Assembly (NCBI RefSeq): GCF_947488185.1
Contig: NZ_CANKYM010000005.1
Span: forward strand, 372,001-436,000
Reading direction: 5' to 3'
Length of the DNA: 64,000 bases
DNA from: an uncultured Roseobacter sp.
GTDB lineage: Bacteria; Pseudomonadota; Alphaproteobacteria; Rhodobacterales; Rhodobacteraceae
How positions within the stretch are numbered: the first letter of the stretch is position 1; each line of letters opens with the position of its first letter. A program made the translations under genes and the position numbers. This document shows positions 1-9,027 of the stretch, piece by piece. The notes beneath the pieces are model-generated. The model saw only the letters and a program-made list of their open reading frames with translations. It had not been told where the DNA came from and made no database searches.

Positions 1-1103
1 TCGGCGTTGCCTTCATAGCCGGGCGTGACATTGGGGCCGGAAATCACCACCTCGCCGGTCCCCTCCATGAGGTGATCCTCCGCCTCATGGGCAATCCGCA
101 CCATCGGCCCTGCGGGCACGCCAACCGAGCCGGGTTTCTGCCGACCCGCGCCCAGCGGGTTCGACGCCATCTGGTGGGCCGCCTCTGTCATGCCGTAGCC
201 TTCGATCACCGGCGCAGCGAATGTCTCTTCCAGCGCGCGCATGACCTGCGCAGGCAGGGACGCGGAAGAAGAGCGCAGAAAACGCAAACGGCCCTGCGCA
301 ACCACCTCGGCGTTGCGCGGGGCGCGGGTCAGGATCGCCTGATGCATCGTGGGTACCGCCGTGTACCACGTGGGCTGCGCATCCTTCATCCAGCCGAAGA
401 ACCGCAGCGCGTCAAACCCCGGCGCACACCAGATCGACGCCCCGGCAGCCAGCGAGGCCGTCACTGCAGCAATCAACCCGTGAATATGGAAAAGCGGCAT
501 CACATTCAGGCACCGATCCGCAGGAGACAGGTCTAGCGACGCCCCCACGTGCTGCGCCGAGGCCGCGACATTCGCCTGACTCAACGGCACGATCTTGGGC
601 CGTGAAGTGGTGCCGGAGGTGTGCAGGATCAGCGCCACATCATCTGCCTCCGGTGCCCGCGTGTCTGCCGCCCCGGACGCCTCCGACTGCAGGGAGAAAT
701 AGCCCGCCGCCGCCCCCTCGGGCACGCAGAGCCGAACAATGGACATCCCCGCCTTGGTCGCGGCTGCCACGGCCGGCCCCTCCTCGCCTTCGGCAACCAC
801 AAGCGCCTTGGCATTCAGGTCAGACAGATAGAAATCATATTCCTCCTCACGGTAGGCGGGGTTCAACGGCGCTGTGGTTGCGACCTGCGCGATTGTCACA
901 AAGGCCGCAGCCATCTCCGGCCCGTTCGGCAGCACAATGGTCACCCTGTCTCCGGACCCAATCCCCATTGCGTGCAGAGCATCGGCAACCTCTCGGGACA
1001 GGTCGCGCAGCCCGCCGTAGGTCATCCAAGACCTGCCTGGCGCACCAAAGGCCAAGGCGTCCGCCGGATGATCGCGCAGCATTGATTTCATCGTTGAATG
1101 CAT
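1..1103 (-). CDS. AMP-dependent acyl-CoA synthetase (partial)
   Basis: The gene runs off the left edge; 367 N-terminal residues are visible of a family length near 500. It should activate a carboxylic acid through an acyl-adenylate and transfer it to CoA. The ATP-binding loop TSGTTSRPK lies at residues 162-170 and the adenylate motif YGMTEAAHQM at 303-312. The run after that motif (SNPL then KPGSVG) recalls the Pcs60/AAE3 group, whose members include oxalyl-CoA synthetases; this subfamily call is from memory. The chosen ATG has AAGGA seven bases upstream; a second ATG lies four codons in. It is divergent from the FAH-family gene, and the 223 bp between them must hold both promoters. Confidence 0.88.
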   Translation of the reverse strand, partial: MHSTMKSMLRDHPADALAFGAPGRSWMTYGGLRDLSREVADALHAMGIGSGDRVTIVLPNGPEMAAAFVTIAQVATTAPLNPAYREEEYDFYLSDLNAKALVVAEGEEGPAVAAATKAGMSIVRLCVPEGAAAGYFSLQSEASGAADTRAPEADDVALILHTSGTTSRPKIVPLSQANVAASAQHVGASLDLSPADRCLNVMPLFHIHGLIAAVTASLAAGASIWCAPGFDALRFFGWMKDAQPTWYTAVPTMHQAILTRAPRNAEVVAQGRLRFLRSSSASLPAQVMRALEETFAAPVIEGYGMTEAAHQMASNPLGAGRQKPGSVGVPAGPMVRIAHEAEDHLMEGTGEVVISGPNVTPGYEGNA

Positions 1104-1326
1104 TGTGCCGTCCTTGTTGTCATGCCCCGGCTGCGCAGGACCTATGCCGGGACCAACCGCTGGAAATCTCATATCGTTTCCGTCCCAGTACCCGTCTTAT
1201 AGGCCGCGGCGGGCGCGGGCAAAACCCTTCGTCTGTGCCTCTTTCACGCGCGCTCAAGAGAGTGGTTTCGCCCGGCTTCAATTGCGGTATGGTCAGACAA
1301 CCCGGATCAGAAGCGGTGGAGAAAGA

Positions 1327-2013
1327 ATGCCTGACTACGTCATAGATGCCCCAAAAATCATCGCCTTGCCGGTTGCGGGCAGCAGCGCGCTGTACCCCGT
1401 ACGCCGGGTCTATTGCATCGGTCGGAACTACGCCGCCCACGCTATCGAAATGGGCCATGACCCTGACCGCGAGGCACCGTTCTTCTTTCAGAAAAACCCC
1501 GACAATCTCGACCCCAGCGGGGAGTTCCCCTACCCGGCGCAATCCTCTGACGTGCATCACGAAGCGGAACTGGCGGTGATGCTGCGGTCGGGCGGCACGG
1601 AAATCCCCGTCTCCGAGGCGCTGAACCACGTCTTTGGCTACGCGCTGGCGCTGGACATGACGCGCCGGGACCGACAGGGCGAGATGAAGAAGGCCGGGCG
1701 CCCGTGGGAAATCGGCAAGGCGTTTGAACGCTCCGCACCCGTTGGTCCGGTGCATCCCGTTGCGGACGTCGGACATCCCGACCACGGTGCGATCACGCTG
1801 CGGGTAAATGGCGCGCTGCGGCAGGAAGGTGATCTGAACCAGCTGATCTGGAAGGTGCCGGAAATGATCTCCTACCTGTCTGACTATTTCGAATTGGCGG
1901 CAGGCGACGTCATCCTGTCGGGCACCCCTGCGGGCGTAGGGCCTGTTCAGAAAGGCGATGACATGGACCTCGCGATTGAGGGCCTCGGACAGATGGCCGT
2001 GAAAGTCGTTTAA
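1327..2013 (+). CDS. Fumarylacetoacetate hydrolase family protein (acylpyruvate hydrolase-like)
   Basis: This 228-residue protein is a single-domain FAH-fold enzyme like fumarylpyruvate/acylpyruvate hydrolases, which cut C-C bonds in beta-diketo acids or decarboxylate oxaloacetate with a divalent metal. The expected metal ligands are present: E79-x-E81 in the HHEAELAVML stretch and D110 in LALDMTRRD. The CIGRNYAAH start region is also typical of the group. The frame is open farther upstream, but the ATG at 1327 follows GGAG by five bases and gives the normal family length. Aromatic or gentisate-type catabolism is a plausible context, but no pathway partners are visible. Confidence 0.88.
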   Translation: MPDYVIDAPKIIALPVAGSSALYPVRRVYCIGRNYAAHAIEMGHDPDREAPFFFQKNPDNLDPSGEFPYPAQSSDVHHEAELAVMLRSGGTEIPVSEALNHVFGYALALDMTRRDRQGEMKKAGRPWEIGKAFERSAPVGPVHPVADVGHPDHGAITLRVNGALRQEGDLNQLIWKVPEMISYLSDYFELAAGDVILSGTPAGVGPVQKGDDMDLAIEGLGQMAVKVV

Positions 2014-2093
2014 TATATCAATGTATTGCAAGAAGTACCTCATGTTCTACCAGCGATCTATCACAGCGCGCCGGTCAGCGACCGTATCCCAGA

Positions 2094-2855
2094 ATGCTCG
2101 CTGATCTGATGCACGCCGGTCTCGGCTGGCCCATTGCAACGGCGACCATCGCGGTCAGTTTTTTCAGCTCCCTGATCACGGCGGCCTTCGGAATCGGCGG
2201 TGGTGCTGTCATGCTGGCGGTTCTGGCCACACTGCTGCCTGTGCCCGCCATCATCCCAGTGCATGGGCTTGTCCAACTTGGATCAAATGCTGGCCGTACG
2301 ATATTGTTTTTCAGGCACATTCACCGAAGCGCCCTGATCCCCTTTCTCATCGGTGCCGTGATCGGCATTGCGCTGGCAAGCAGCGTTGTCGTGCAGCTCG
2401 ATGCCGGTATCTTGCAGATCACGGTCGGGGCCTTCATCCTGTGGACCGTTTTCCTGCCGATCCCGGCATTGATGCAGCGTTCGTCCGCTGTCACCGGTGC
2501 CTTTTCGAGCTTTCTGACCATGTTTGTCGGCGGCACAGGCCCGTTTGTCGCGGCCTTCGTGAAAACGCTGGACCTCGACCGGGTCGCCCATGTCGGCACC
2601 CATGCGGTGATGATGACCGCGCAACATCTGCTGAAAACCGTCGCTTTTGGCCTGCTGGGCTTTGCCTTCACGCAATGGGCGGGCTTTATCGCCCTGCTGA
2701 TCCTTGCCGGGTTTTTGGGCACGATTGTTGGACGTTCGGTCCTCATGCGCATTGACGAGGCCCGTTTCAAACGCATCCTGAACGTGATCCTGACCCTGCT
2801 GGCCCTGCGGCTGATCTACGCCGGGGTCGCAGCATTCCTCACCCCGTCAGGGTAA
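2094..2855 (+). CDS. TauE/SafE family sulfite/anion exporter
   Basis: The 253-residue protein consists almost entirely of hydrophobic helices and has the TauE/SafE (DUF81) hallmark near the N-terminus: a helix followed by a glycine-rich FGIGGGAVM segment around residues 34-42, with a second homologous half after residue 130. Family members export sulfite, sulfoacetate or other organic anions through the inner membrane. No sulfur-catabolism gene is adjacent, so the substrate is open. The ribosome-binding site is weak and a second in-frame ATG lies five codons in. The last 17 bases overlap the 3' end of the convergent flavoprotein gene. Confidence 0.85.
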   Translation: MLADLMHAGLGWPIATATIAVSFFSSLITAAFGIGGGAVMLAVLATLLPVPAIIPVHGLVQLGSNAGRTILFFRHIHRSALIPFLIGAVIGIALASSVVVQLDAGILQITVGAFILWTVFLPIPALMQRSSAVTGAFSSFLTMFVGGTGPFVAAFVKTLDLDRVAHVGTHAVMMTAQHLLKTVAFGLLGFAFTQWAGFIALLILAGFLGTIVGRSVLMRIDEARFKRILNVILTLLALRLIYAGVAAFLTPSG

Positions 2856-3825
2856 TCTCCAGCGCCTCTGCGAGGGAGGAGGCGCTGTCAAACGCCGCCT
2901 CGACCTTGCCTGCGCCGCACCAATCTCCCGCAGCGGCGAGCCGGTTGTCCGGATCGATCAGGAACGGCGTAGCTGATGGCGTGGCCACGCTGGCATAGCG
3001 CCATCGGTGCAGGCCGATGTAAGCGGCAGTCGATGCTGCAACACCGGTGACCATCTCAACTGTGGCCATCAACTCGGTCCGTATGGCATCCTGATCCCGT
3101 TCCAGATTGGCTTGGGCCCAACTGTTGCTGGTCTGTGCCACGATGCAGTACTGGGCGGGACGCCCGGGTTTCGAGGTGTTCACGGCAATCCAGGCCAGCG
3201 GATCTTGCCCCACCCACGCGGCATCCCAGTCGAGCATCTGTGGCGTGTCAAACCCCAGCATCAGGCTATAACACCCCTGCATCACCGCGGCTTCAAGTGA
3301 CGGGTGACCGGCGAACGCGGGCGGCATCAGGCGGGCAGTCTGCGGGGATGGTGCCGTGCTGATCACCCAATCGAACCGGCCCAGATCGGTCTCTTCCGCG
3401 TCCAGCATCTGCCATTGATCGCCGGACCGGACCAGCCGGTCCACCTGAACGGCGCGGTGCACAGTCAGCTCGGCCGCCATGGCTTTTGCCAGGCCTGTCA
3501 TCCCGGGTGTCGCAACATAGCGCGGCGCGGTCCAGTGCGGCGGTGCGTCTTTGCCTGCCAGCTGTGCGAGGCGTGGCGCCCACGGCTGCACCGTGCCGTT
3601 TTCTAGATAAGGGCGCAGAAAGGCCTCGAAATCCGCACCGCGCGCGGTGAAGTACTGCGCCCCATGGTCGAACGCGAATCCATCCTTCGGACGTGTGGAC
3701 ATGCGCCCCCCCAGCCCGCGTGACTTCTCAAAGACGGTTACCTGCATAAAGGGCGTCAACCGCTGTGCAAGACGCAAGCCGCTGAGGCCCGCGCCGATGA
3801 TCGCAACACTGGGTTTTCCGCTCAT
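2839..3825 (-). CDS. Renalase-like FAD-dependent oxidoreductase
   Basis: The 328-residue flavoprotein opens with an ADP-binding Rossmann motif (IIGAGLSGL, residues 9-17), then the acidic residue of VFEKSRGLGGRMSTR and the FDHGAQYFTAR stretch characteristic of renalase-type NAD(P)/FAD amine oxidases. Renalases oxidise isomeric dihydronicotinamides; bacterial homologues are mostly uncharacterised. The start at 3825 was preferred because GGGA sits five bases upstream; the frame could extend 11 codons to a GTG without a Shine-Dalgarno. A C-terminal GDWCGAGKVEAAF segment matches the family's FAD-binding end. No operon partner is evident. Confidence 0.82.
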   Translation of the reverse strand: MSGKPSVAIIGAGLSGLRLAQRLTPFMQVTVFEKSRGLGGRMSTRPKDGFAFDHGAQYFTARGADFEAFLRPYLENGTVQPWAPRLAQLAGKDAPPHWTAPRYVATPGMTGLAKAMAAELTVHRAVQVDRLVRSGDQWQMLDAEETDLGRFDWVISTAPSPQTARLMPPAFAGHPSLEAAVMQGCYSLMLGFDTPQMLDWDAAWVGQDPLAWIAVNTSKPGRPAQYCIVAQTSNSWAQANLERDQDAIRTELMATVEMVTGVAASTAAYIGLHRWRYASVATPSATPFLIDPDNRLAAAGDWCGAGKVEAAFDSASSLAEALEITLTG

Positions 3826-4014
3826 ATCGATCCCTGGTATTCTTGGTTGCTCATCCACTTAGCGCGGCTTTCCGCAAACGCCATCGGTTTTGGAACGCGC
3901 GCGAAATGTCTTGCCCGAGCACAGGCAGAACGAACCGTTTTCACCCTGATTCCAGCGCGGTGAACGGCAGGCCGGACTGTCTTAACCCGCCCTGCCGCCC
4001 GGTGCGTGACGTGC

Positions 4015-4611
4015 CTACCGCAGTTTCTTGATCATCAGCACCCAGAACCCGTCAGGATCATCCGGCTCAGGCTGGGCAAAGGCGGCACGGCTCACCTCTG
4101 CATAGCCCAGATGTTCGTAGAGCTTCATGGCCGGATTCACCGCATCAACGATGATGCTCATCCGGCTGTGCCCCTGTTTCTTCGCGCGCGTCTCTACCCC
4201 CGCCATGAGGGCAGACGCCCCCCCCAGCCCGCGCGCGTCTGGATAGGTGGCGAGGATGTTCACGTACCAGCTTGGCGCCGCCTGCTCTTCCAGCTCGATC
4301 AGGGGGTGGAAGATCTCGGGCACGCCGGACGTATCCATGGGCCCGCTTTGTTCGATGGCGTAGGAGATGATGGCAGAGATGACCGCGCCTGCCCGCAGGG
4401 CCACATCCGCATTGCGGTAGGAAAATCCACCCGTGGATTGCCCGGCGCGGCGGCGGCCGACGTCCAATGCCGTCTCATCCCCCTCCCGCAGGTCTTCCCA
4501 GGTGATCTCCGCGAGACCCTTGCTGGCCAGAACGGCGAAATTGGCCAGATGATCCGCGTCGTCCGGCTGGGCTGCGCGAAAGGCCAGACCTTCAGTGTGA
4601 TGCATTGTCAT
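4015..4611 (-). CDS. GNAT family N-acetyltransferase
   Basis: A 198-residue GCN5-related acetyltransferase. The FRAAQPDDADHLANF opening and the ILATYPDARGLGGASALM region (acetyl-CoA pyrophosphate loop, around residues 122-140) followed by SIIVDAVNPAMKLYEHLGY are the usual GNAT signatures. The second half is the better conserved; the acceptor cannot be inferred. The ATG follows AAAAGGA by seven bases. It sits alone between two other minus-strand genes, and no regulatory motif was noticed. Confidence 0.82.
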   Translation of the reverse strand: MTMHHTEGLAFRAAQPDDADHLANFAVLASKGLAEITWEDLREGDETALDVGRRRAGQSTGGFSYRNADVALRAGAVISAIISYAIEQSGPMDTSGVPEIFHPLIELEEQAAPSWYVNILATYPDARGLGGASALMAGVETRAKKQGHSRMSIIVDAVNPAMKLYEHLGYAEVSRAAFAQPEPDDPDGFWVLMIKKLR

Positions 4612-4691
4612 GAAGTGTTCCTTTTGAAAAAGGGCCGTGCCCTACCTCCCGCCCACTGGGACGCGCGATAGGGACGGCAAGTGTTGAAAAA

Positions 4692-5261
4692 TCAGTCTTC
4701 GAAGAACCGGTATTGGGCGGCGTAGTCATCCTCGGGAATGACAAGGCGCGTCTGCACCCCCATATGCGTGTTGAAACCCAGAAGCGTTTGCTCCATCACC
4801 TCGCCCGCACCATCAAAGGCACCAGTTGCGCCGGTGATGGGACGGATATTTGCAACGCCAACATCTGCAAGTTCGGTGCCTTGGGTGATGATCACATCGC
4901 CGGAGGTGAACTGCAGGATCTGGCGGCTAACAAGCCAGACGCCTGTCGTGGCATCGCCCCCCTGACCCACGAACCAGCCGTCACAGGTCCAGGTGCCCAG
5001 GACAAGCTCGGGGAAGGCCGGACTGCCATCCGCGAGGACTCCGTCCATGCCGTCTTTCAGCGTGCCGGCAGGATAGATGTAGCCCTGGGTCACAAAGGGA
5101 TTGCCATGGGCGGGCATGCCGCTTTCGTGCACCGGTGCGGGGGCAAAAGCAAACCGGGTGTGATCCTCCGCCACGTCGAAACGGGTGATCGGCTCTGCCG
5201 CCATCGCGGCCCATGGCGTTGCCAGGGCCAACGCCGCGCCCAGAAAAATAGATTTCATCAT
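4692..5261 (-). CDS. Secreted protein, possible AOC/dirigent-type barrel
   Basis: A protein of about 189 residues with a clear Sec signal peptide (short basic start, hydrophobic core, cleavage probably after AMA near residue 22). The mature part is rich in Gly, Thr and acidic residues and looks all-beta. The segment with ITGATGAFDGAGEV resembles the turn found in allene-oxide-cyclase/dirigent-like barrels, but this is only a resemblance. Two consecutive ATGs (5261 and 5258) are candidate starts, and a TTG lies four codons upstream. Function unknown; expected in the periplasm or outside the cell. Confidence 0.65.
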   Translation of the reverse strand: MMKSIFLGAALALATPWAAMAAEPITRFDVAEDHTRFAFAPAPVHESGMPAHGNPFVTQGYIYPAGTLKDGMDGVLADGSPAFPELVLGTWTCDGWFVGQGGDATTGVWLVSRQILQFTSGDVIITQGTELADVGVANIRPITGATGAFDGAGEVMEQTLLGFNTHMGVQTRLVIPEDDYAAQYRFFED

Positions 5262-5386
5262 CGTCTTATCCAATCGTTAAACAAAAGTGAGAGGGTGCAG
5301 CGGGGGAAATGCACCCCGCTGCCTGGTATCTCCGGCGCGGTTCTCTCAATCCCGCGCCGGTGTTCGTGCAATATTAGTGATGTGGT

Positions 5387-6325
5387 TCAGGCGACCTGCG
5401 GCGCATGCACCGCGTGGCAAATGCTGCTCACGTGGCGCAAGTCGGTCCCGCAGCAGCCGCCAAAGACGTTCAACCGCGGCAGATAGCGTCGCAGGTCGGC
5501 ATAGAGGCTGCCCAATTCCTGCGGATCGCCGTCGTCCAGCTCCTCGCAGGCGTCAAGCTCGGCGTGCGACATGCGCGACGCATTGGCCCGCAGCCCGCAA
5601 ATCCGATTGGTCCAGCTGCCGTCCCCCAGCACATCGCGGAAGTGATCCGGATGCGCACAGTTGATCATGTAGTAAGCCGGGCGCACCTCGCTTTGCGCGT
5701 CCGTCTCTGCAATGGCCTCGGACAGATGTTGCCCGGTGGGCAGCTTGCCATCCGTCTCAACGGTAAAGCTGACGACGCAGGGAATGCCCGCCTTGGCCGC
5801 TGCATTCGCCACGCCGATGGCCTCGGGCGTGTTTGTCATCGTGATGGCGGACGCCAGATCGGCCCCACTGCGGCTCAACACATCCACCTGAAACTGATGG
5901 TAGGCACGCGCCTCCACGACTGACATCACGGTTGCCGGATCATAACCGTCACCGCGCGGCCCGACGACACCGTTGATCAGCACATCCGCGTTTTGCGCCC
6001 GCTGTGCGCGCAGCGCTGCGGCAAAGGACACCGCCTGCGCATTGATCTCTTCCAACGCCACAAGATCGTGGCCCATGCGCGCGGCCCAATCCGGGTTGGC
6101 CCGCCAGGTGCAGGTGTCAAGCACGAAGCCGGTGCCCTGCTCGGCCGCCAGATCCAGAAAGCCGGTGAAATACTCGGTCATCGCCGTGCTACCCTTGACG
6201 TCGTTCAACAACGAAAAGGACGCAAAATACGGCAGATCGAACCCTTGCTGAAAGAGCAGCCAGGTCTCAAGCCCAGCATCCGTCAAAAAAGGACGGGTGT
6301 TTTCGTGGGGCAATTGCTTTGTCAT
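5387..6325 (-). CDS. Homocysteine S-methyltransferase family protein
   Basis: A 312-residue TIM-barrel protein of the Pfam S-methyl_trans family, which transfers methyl groups to homocysteine with a zinc-activated thiolate. The zinc cysteines appear in INCAHP (about residue 225) and GGCCGTD (about 291-292). The N-terminal DAGLETWLLFQQGFDLP opening is unlike MmuM or BHMT, so this is probably a divergent subfamily whose methyl donor is unknown. The ATG at 6325 follows GGAG by six bases; the upstream TTG is less likely. It is divergent from the SARP-hydrolase fusion with about 120 bp between, which suggests control by that regulator. Confidence 0.85.
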   Translation of the reverse strand: MTKQLPHENTRPFLTDAGLETWLLFQQGFDLPYFASFSLLNDVKGSTAMTEYFTGFLDLAAEQGTGFVLDTCTWRANPDWAARMGHDLVALEEINAQAVSFAAALRAQRAQNADVLINGVVGPRGDGYDPATVMSVVEARAYHQFQVDVLSRSGADLASAITMTNTPEAIGVANAAAKAGIPCVVSFTVETDGKLPTGQHLSEAIAETDAQSEVRPAYYMINCAHPDHFRDVLGDGSWTNRICGLRANASRMSHAELDACEELDDGDPQELGSLYADLRRYLPRLNVFGGCCGTDLRHVSSICHAVHAPQVA

Positions 6326-6378
6326 CGTAATCTCCAAAAATCATAAACGAACGTGCCCTTCTCCTGCCCCACCGTGTG

Positions 6379-6399
6379 AGTGAGCGTGGTAGTGAGCGT
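6379..6399. promoter_or_regulatory. Tandem direct repeat, candidate SARP operator
   Basis: Two perfect copies of AGTGAGCGT (6379-6387 and 6391-6399) are separated by three bases, a 12 bp period. SARP-type regulators generally bind direct repeats spaced about one helical turn, and the adjacent gene encodes a SARP domain. An AT-rich stretch (TAATTTTTCTAG) follows and could be a promoter element. Binding is inferred, not shown. Confidence 0.45.
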
Positions 6400-6446
6400 T
6401 TAATTTTTCTAGAAACCCCGTGTTAATTGAGGCACAAGCCGGATTT

Positions 6447-8066
6447 ATGAACCCTTCGCTGCGCATATCGCTGCTGGGCGAGCTGTCGGTCACCCGAAAT
6501 GGCACGCCCGTCTCCCTGCCTGCCTCGCGCAAGGCGCGGGCGGTGTTGGGCTATCTGGTCGCCACGGCGCGCCCTGTCCGGCGGGAACGGTTGTGCGAGC
6601 TGTTCTGGGATCTGCCCGATGATCCGCGCGGCTCGCTCCGCTGGGCGCTGAGCAGATTGCGCGCTGTCGTGGATGACGCGGCAACCGCGCGTATCATCGC
6701 GGACCGCGAGCGCGTGGCCTTTGCAGCAGAGACCGCGGCAGTGGACCTGCTGGGCATACGGGCGCGCTTACTGGACGATCCGCCGTTTATCCCGCCGCCG
6801 GAGTTGCGTGTGATGGCCGGTCAGTTGGCGCTGCCGTTCCTGGATGGGCTGGACCATACGGGGGACGCGGATTTCGACAACTGGTTGTTGTCGGAACGCG
6901 AGGATGTGCATCTGCTGCGTCTGAACGTGCTGCGCAGGCTGGCGCTGCACCCGGAGATCGACCGGGTGGAAGCGGTGAAATGGGCGCGCCACTGGAAGGA
7001 ACAGACGCCGTTACAGGAGGAAGCCGCGCGCAACCTCATCTACGCGCTGGCGCACACCGGGCGGGAGCAGGAAGCGCGCCACTGCGAGGCGGATTTCCTC
7101 GCGGCTGCCAAGGACGCCGGGCTCCAGGTCTCGGGCCCACTGATGCCGGACGTCACCGAGGCCCTGGACGATGGCACCCTGCACACCCGCCCGGATGAAA
7201 CCATACAGAGGCGTATGCTGCGCAAGCAGCAGATCGGATTCTGCCGGGCAAGCGATGGCGTCCGGATTGCCCACGCCAGCATTGGCGAGGGCCCGCCGCT
7301 GGTCAAGGCCGCCAACTGGCTCAACCATCTGGAACTTGATTGCAACAGCCCGATCTGGGGCCCGACTTTCGACGCCTGCGCGACCGGTCGGCGGTTTATC
7401 CGCTATGACGAACGCGGCAACGGCCTGTCGGACTGGGACGTGCCCGACATCACTTTCGACGCCTTCGTGAAGGACCTGGAAACCGTTGTGGATGCGCTGG
7501 GGCTGGAACGCTTCCCGCTGCTGGGCATTTCGCAGGGGTGTGCGGTGAGCATCGCCTATGCCGCACGCCACCCTGAACGTGTCTCGGGCCTGATCCTCGT
7601 GGCGGGCTATCCAACCGGGTGGCGCATCGGTGCAAGCCCGGAGGAGCAGGCGCGGCGTGAAGCGGTGCTGACCCTGACCCGCCACGGCTGGGGCACCGCC
7701 AACCCGGCCTACCGCCACATCTTCTCCCAGACCTTCATGCCGGATGCCAAGCCGGAAGATCTGGCCTGGTTCGATGAATTCCAGCGTCTGACCGTCTCGC
7801 CTGAAAACGCCGTGCGGTTCCAGGAAGCTTTCGGAACAATCGACGTGCGCGATAACTTGTCCAAGGTCAAGGCGCCGACCATCGTGTTCCATGCGCGCGA
7901 GGATCAGCGGATCTCCATTGAACAGGGTCGTGAACTGGCCATTGGCATAGAGCATGCGGAATTCGTGCCGCTAGACAGCAAGAACCACATTCTGCTGGGA
8001 TACGAACCCGCGTGGCATGACTGCGTCGCGCAAACCAAGGGTTTCCTGCGCAAGCACGGGATTTAG
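6447..8066 (+). CDS. SARP/BTAD transcriptional regulator fused to alpha/beta hydrolase
   Basis: A 539-residue two-part protein. Residues 1-95 form an OmpR-type winged helix (LRISLLGELSV opening, SLRWALSRLRAVV recognition region). Residues about 100-245 are a helical bacterial transcriptional activator (BTAD) domain as in AfsR/SARP proteins. Residues about 255-539 are a complete alpha/beta hydrolase with nucleophile Ser362 in GISQG, Asp486 in AREDQ and His514 in SKNH, so the catalytic triad looks intact. SARPs are best known from actinobacterial secondary metabolism. The hydrolase half may act as a ligand sensor or as an enzyme. The ATG at 6447 was chosen; a GTG nine codons upstream lacks a ribosome-binding site. 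Confidence 0.85.
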   Translation: MNPSLRISLLGELSVTRNGTPVSLPASRKARAVLGYLVATARPVRRERLCELFWDLPDDPRGSLRWALSRLRAVVDDAATARIIADRERVAFAAETAAVDLLGIRARLLDDPPFIPPPELRVMAGQLALPFLDGLDHTGDADFDNWLLSEREDVHLLRLNVLRRLALHPEIDRVEAVKWARHWKEQTPLQEEAARNLIYALAHTGREQEARHCEADFLAAAKDAGLQVSGPLMPDVTEALDDGTLHTRPDETIQRRMLRKQQIGFCRASDGVRIAHASIGEGPPLVKAANWLNHLELDCNSPIWGPTFDACATGRRFIRYDERGNGLSDWDVPDITFDAFVKDLETVVDALGLERFPLLGISQGCAVSIAYAARHPERVSGLILVAGYPTGWRIGASPEEQARREAVLTLTRHGWGTANPAYRHIFSQTFMPDAKPEDLAWFDEFQRLTVSPENAVRFQEAFGTIDVRDNLSKVKAPTIVFHAREDQRISIEQGRELAIGIEHAEFVPLDSKNHILLGYEPAWHDCVAQTKGFLRKHGI

Positions 8067-8121
8067 TGTCGCGTTTTGGATCTCGTCGCGTGAAATCTGA
8101 ATGCACGACACGATGGGCTGG

Positions 8122-9027
8122 CTACGGGCGCCTTGCGATGTAATCAGGCACGATACCCGACCGGGTGATCGCCGCCGACACCTTTTCGTTGGCGAAAAAT
8201 CCGAAATCCGAAATGAGCACAGATGCGATGCCCGCCGTGTGCGCACCAAGGATATCGGTGTGCAAGCTGTCTCCAACCATGACGATACGGGATGGGTCCA
8301 TAGGCGGCAGGGCCGCGAAGGCAAGATCATAAATATCCGCGAAAGGTTTTCCGAAAAATCGCGGTACAACGCCGGTTTTTTCGGCCAGACGGTGTGCGAA
8401 AAATCCCGGCTCCGTGGTGAACCCGTGCTCCCTCGGTGCGATGATATCCGGGTTGGCGATCACCACGGGACGGGCACGGCGGGTCAGGGCCGCTTCAAGC
8501 AGGTCTTGCCGCTTTTCGGTCCATTCCCCACTGCCGATCAGCAAAAATCCCTCGGCCCTGTCGTAAGGCGCCGGATCATCCCCAAGAAAATCCGACCGCA
8601 TGGCACCAAAATCCTCCAGCGACGCGGCAGACAGGCTCATGATGCCCCAAAGCCTGTCCGGCATCTCCGTCAGTCCCGCAATTGTCGCCATCCTGCTGGT
8701 GACCAGATCCTCCGGCGCAAAGCCATATCCAAGCATCTTGTATTTACGCAGCAGAACTTCCCGCGGCACGCTGGCGGCATTGGAGACCACCAGCACGCGC
8801 TTACCGGCTGCCTGCAGATCACGCACACGTTCAGGTGTGCCCGCGATGGTCGTTTCGCCGATGTTCAGCACCCCAAAGGCGTCGAGCAGAAAGACATCAA
8901 AATCGTCCGTGATGTCTGCCAATGTGTCAATCCGGCGCGGCGCGGACCTGACTTCAGCGGCTTTCGGCAGTCGGGCGCGCACGGCTTCATAGGCATCAAA
9001 CGCCTCCGAAGCACTCAGGGTCTTCAT
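8122..9027 (-). CDS. HAD-superfamily class IIA hydrolase (TIGR01459-like)
   Basis: A 301-residue HAD phosphatase of the NagD/class IIA type. Motif I is LLDAFGVL (nucleophile D49), motif II the VVSNAAS region, and motif IV MVGDSLHTDILGAHTAG near residue 253. These enzymes dephosphorylate small phosphorylated metabolites. Its ATG overlaps the stop codon of the upstream permease as ATGA, so it is the last gene of the DeoR-PhnDCEE operon and probably acts on what that transporter imports. The substrate is not known. It is convergent with the SARP fusion gene. Confidence 0.87.
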   Translation of the reverse strand: MKTLSASEAFDAYEAVRARLPKAAEVRSAPRRIDTLADITDDFDVFLLDAFGVLNIGETTIAGTPERVRDLQAAGKRVLVVSNAASVPREVLLRKYKMLGYGFAPEDLVTSRMATIAGLTEMPDRLWGIMSLSAASLEDFGAMRSDFLGDDPAPYDRAEGFLLIGSGEWTEKRQDLLEAALTRRARPVVIANPDIIAPREHGFTTEPGFFAHRLAEKTGVVPRFFGKPFADIYDLAFAALPPMDPSRIVMVGDSLHTDILGAHTAGIASVLISDFGFFANEKVSAAITRSGIVPDYIARRP

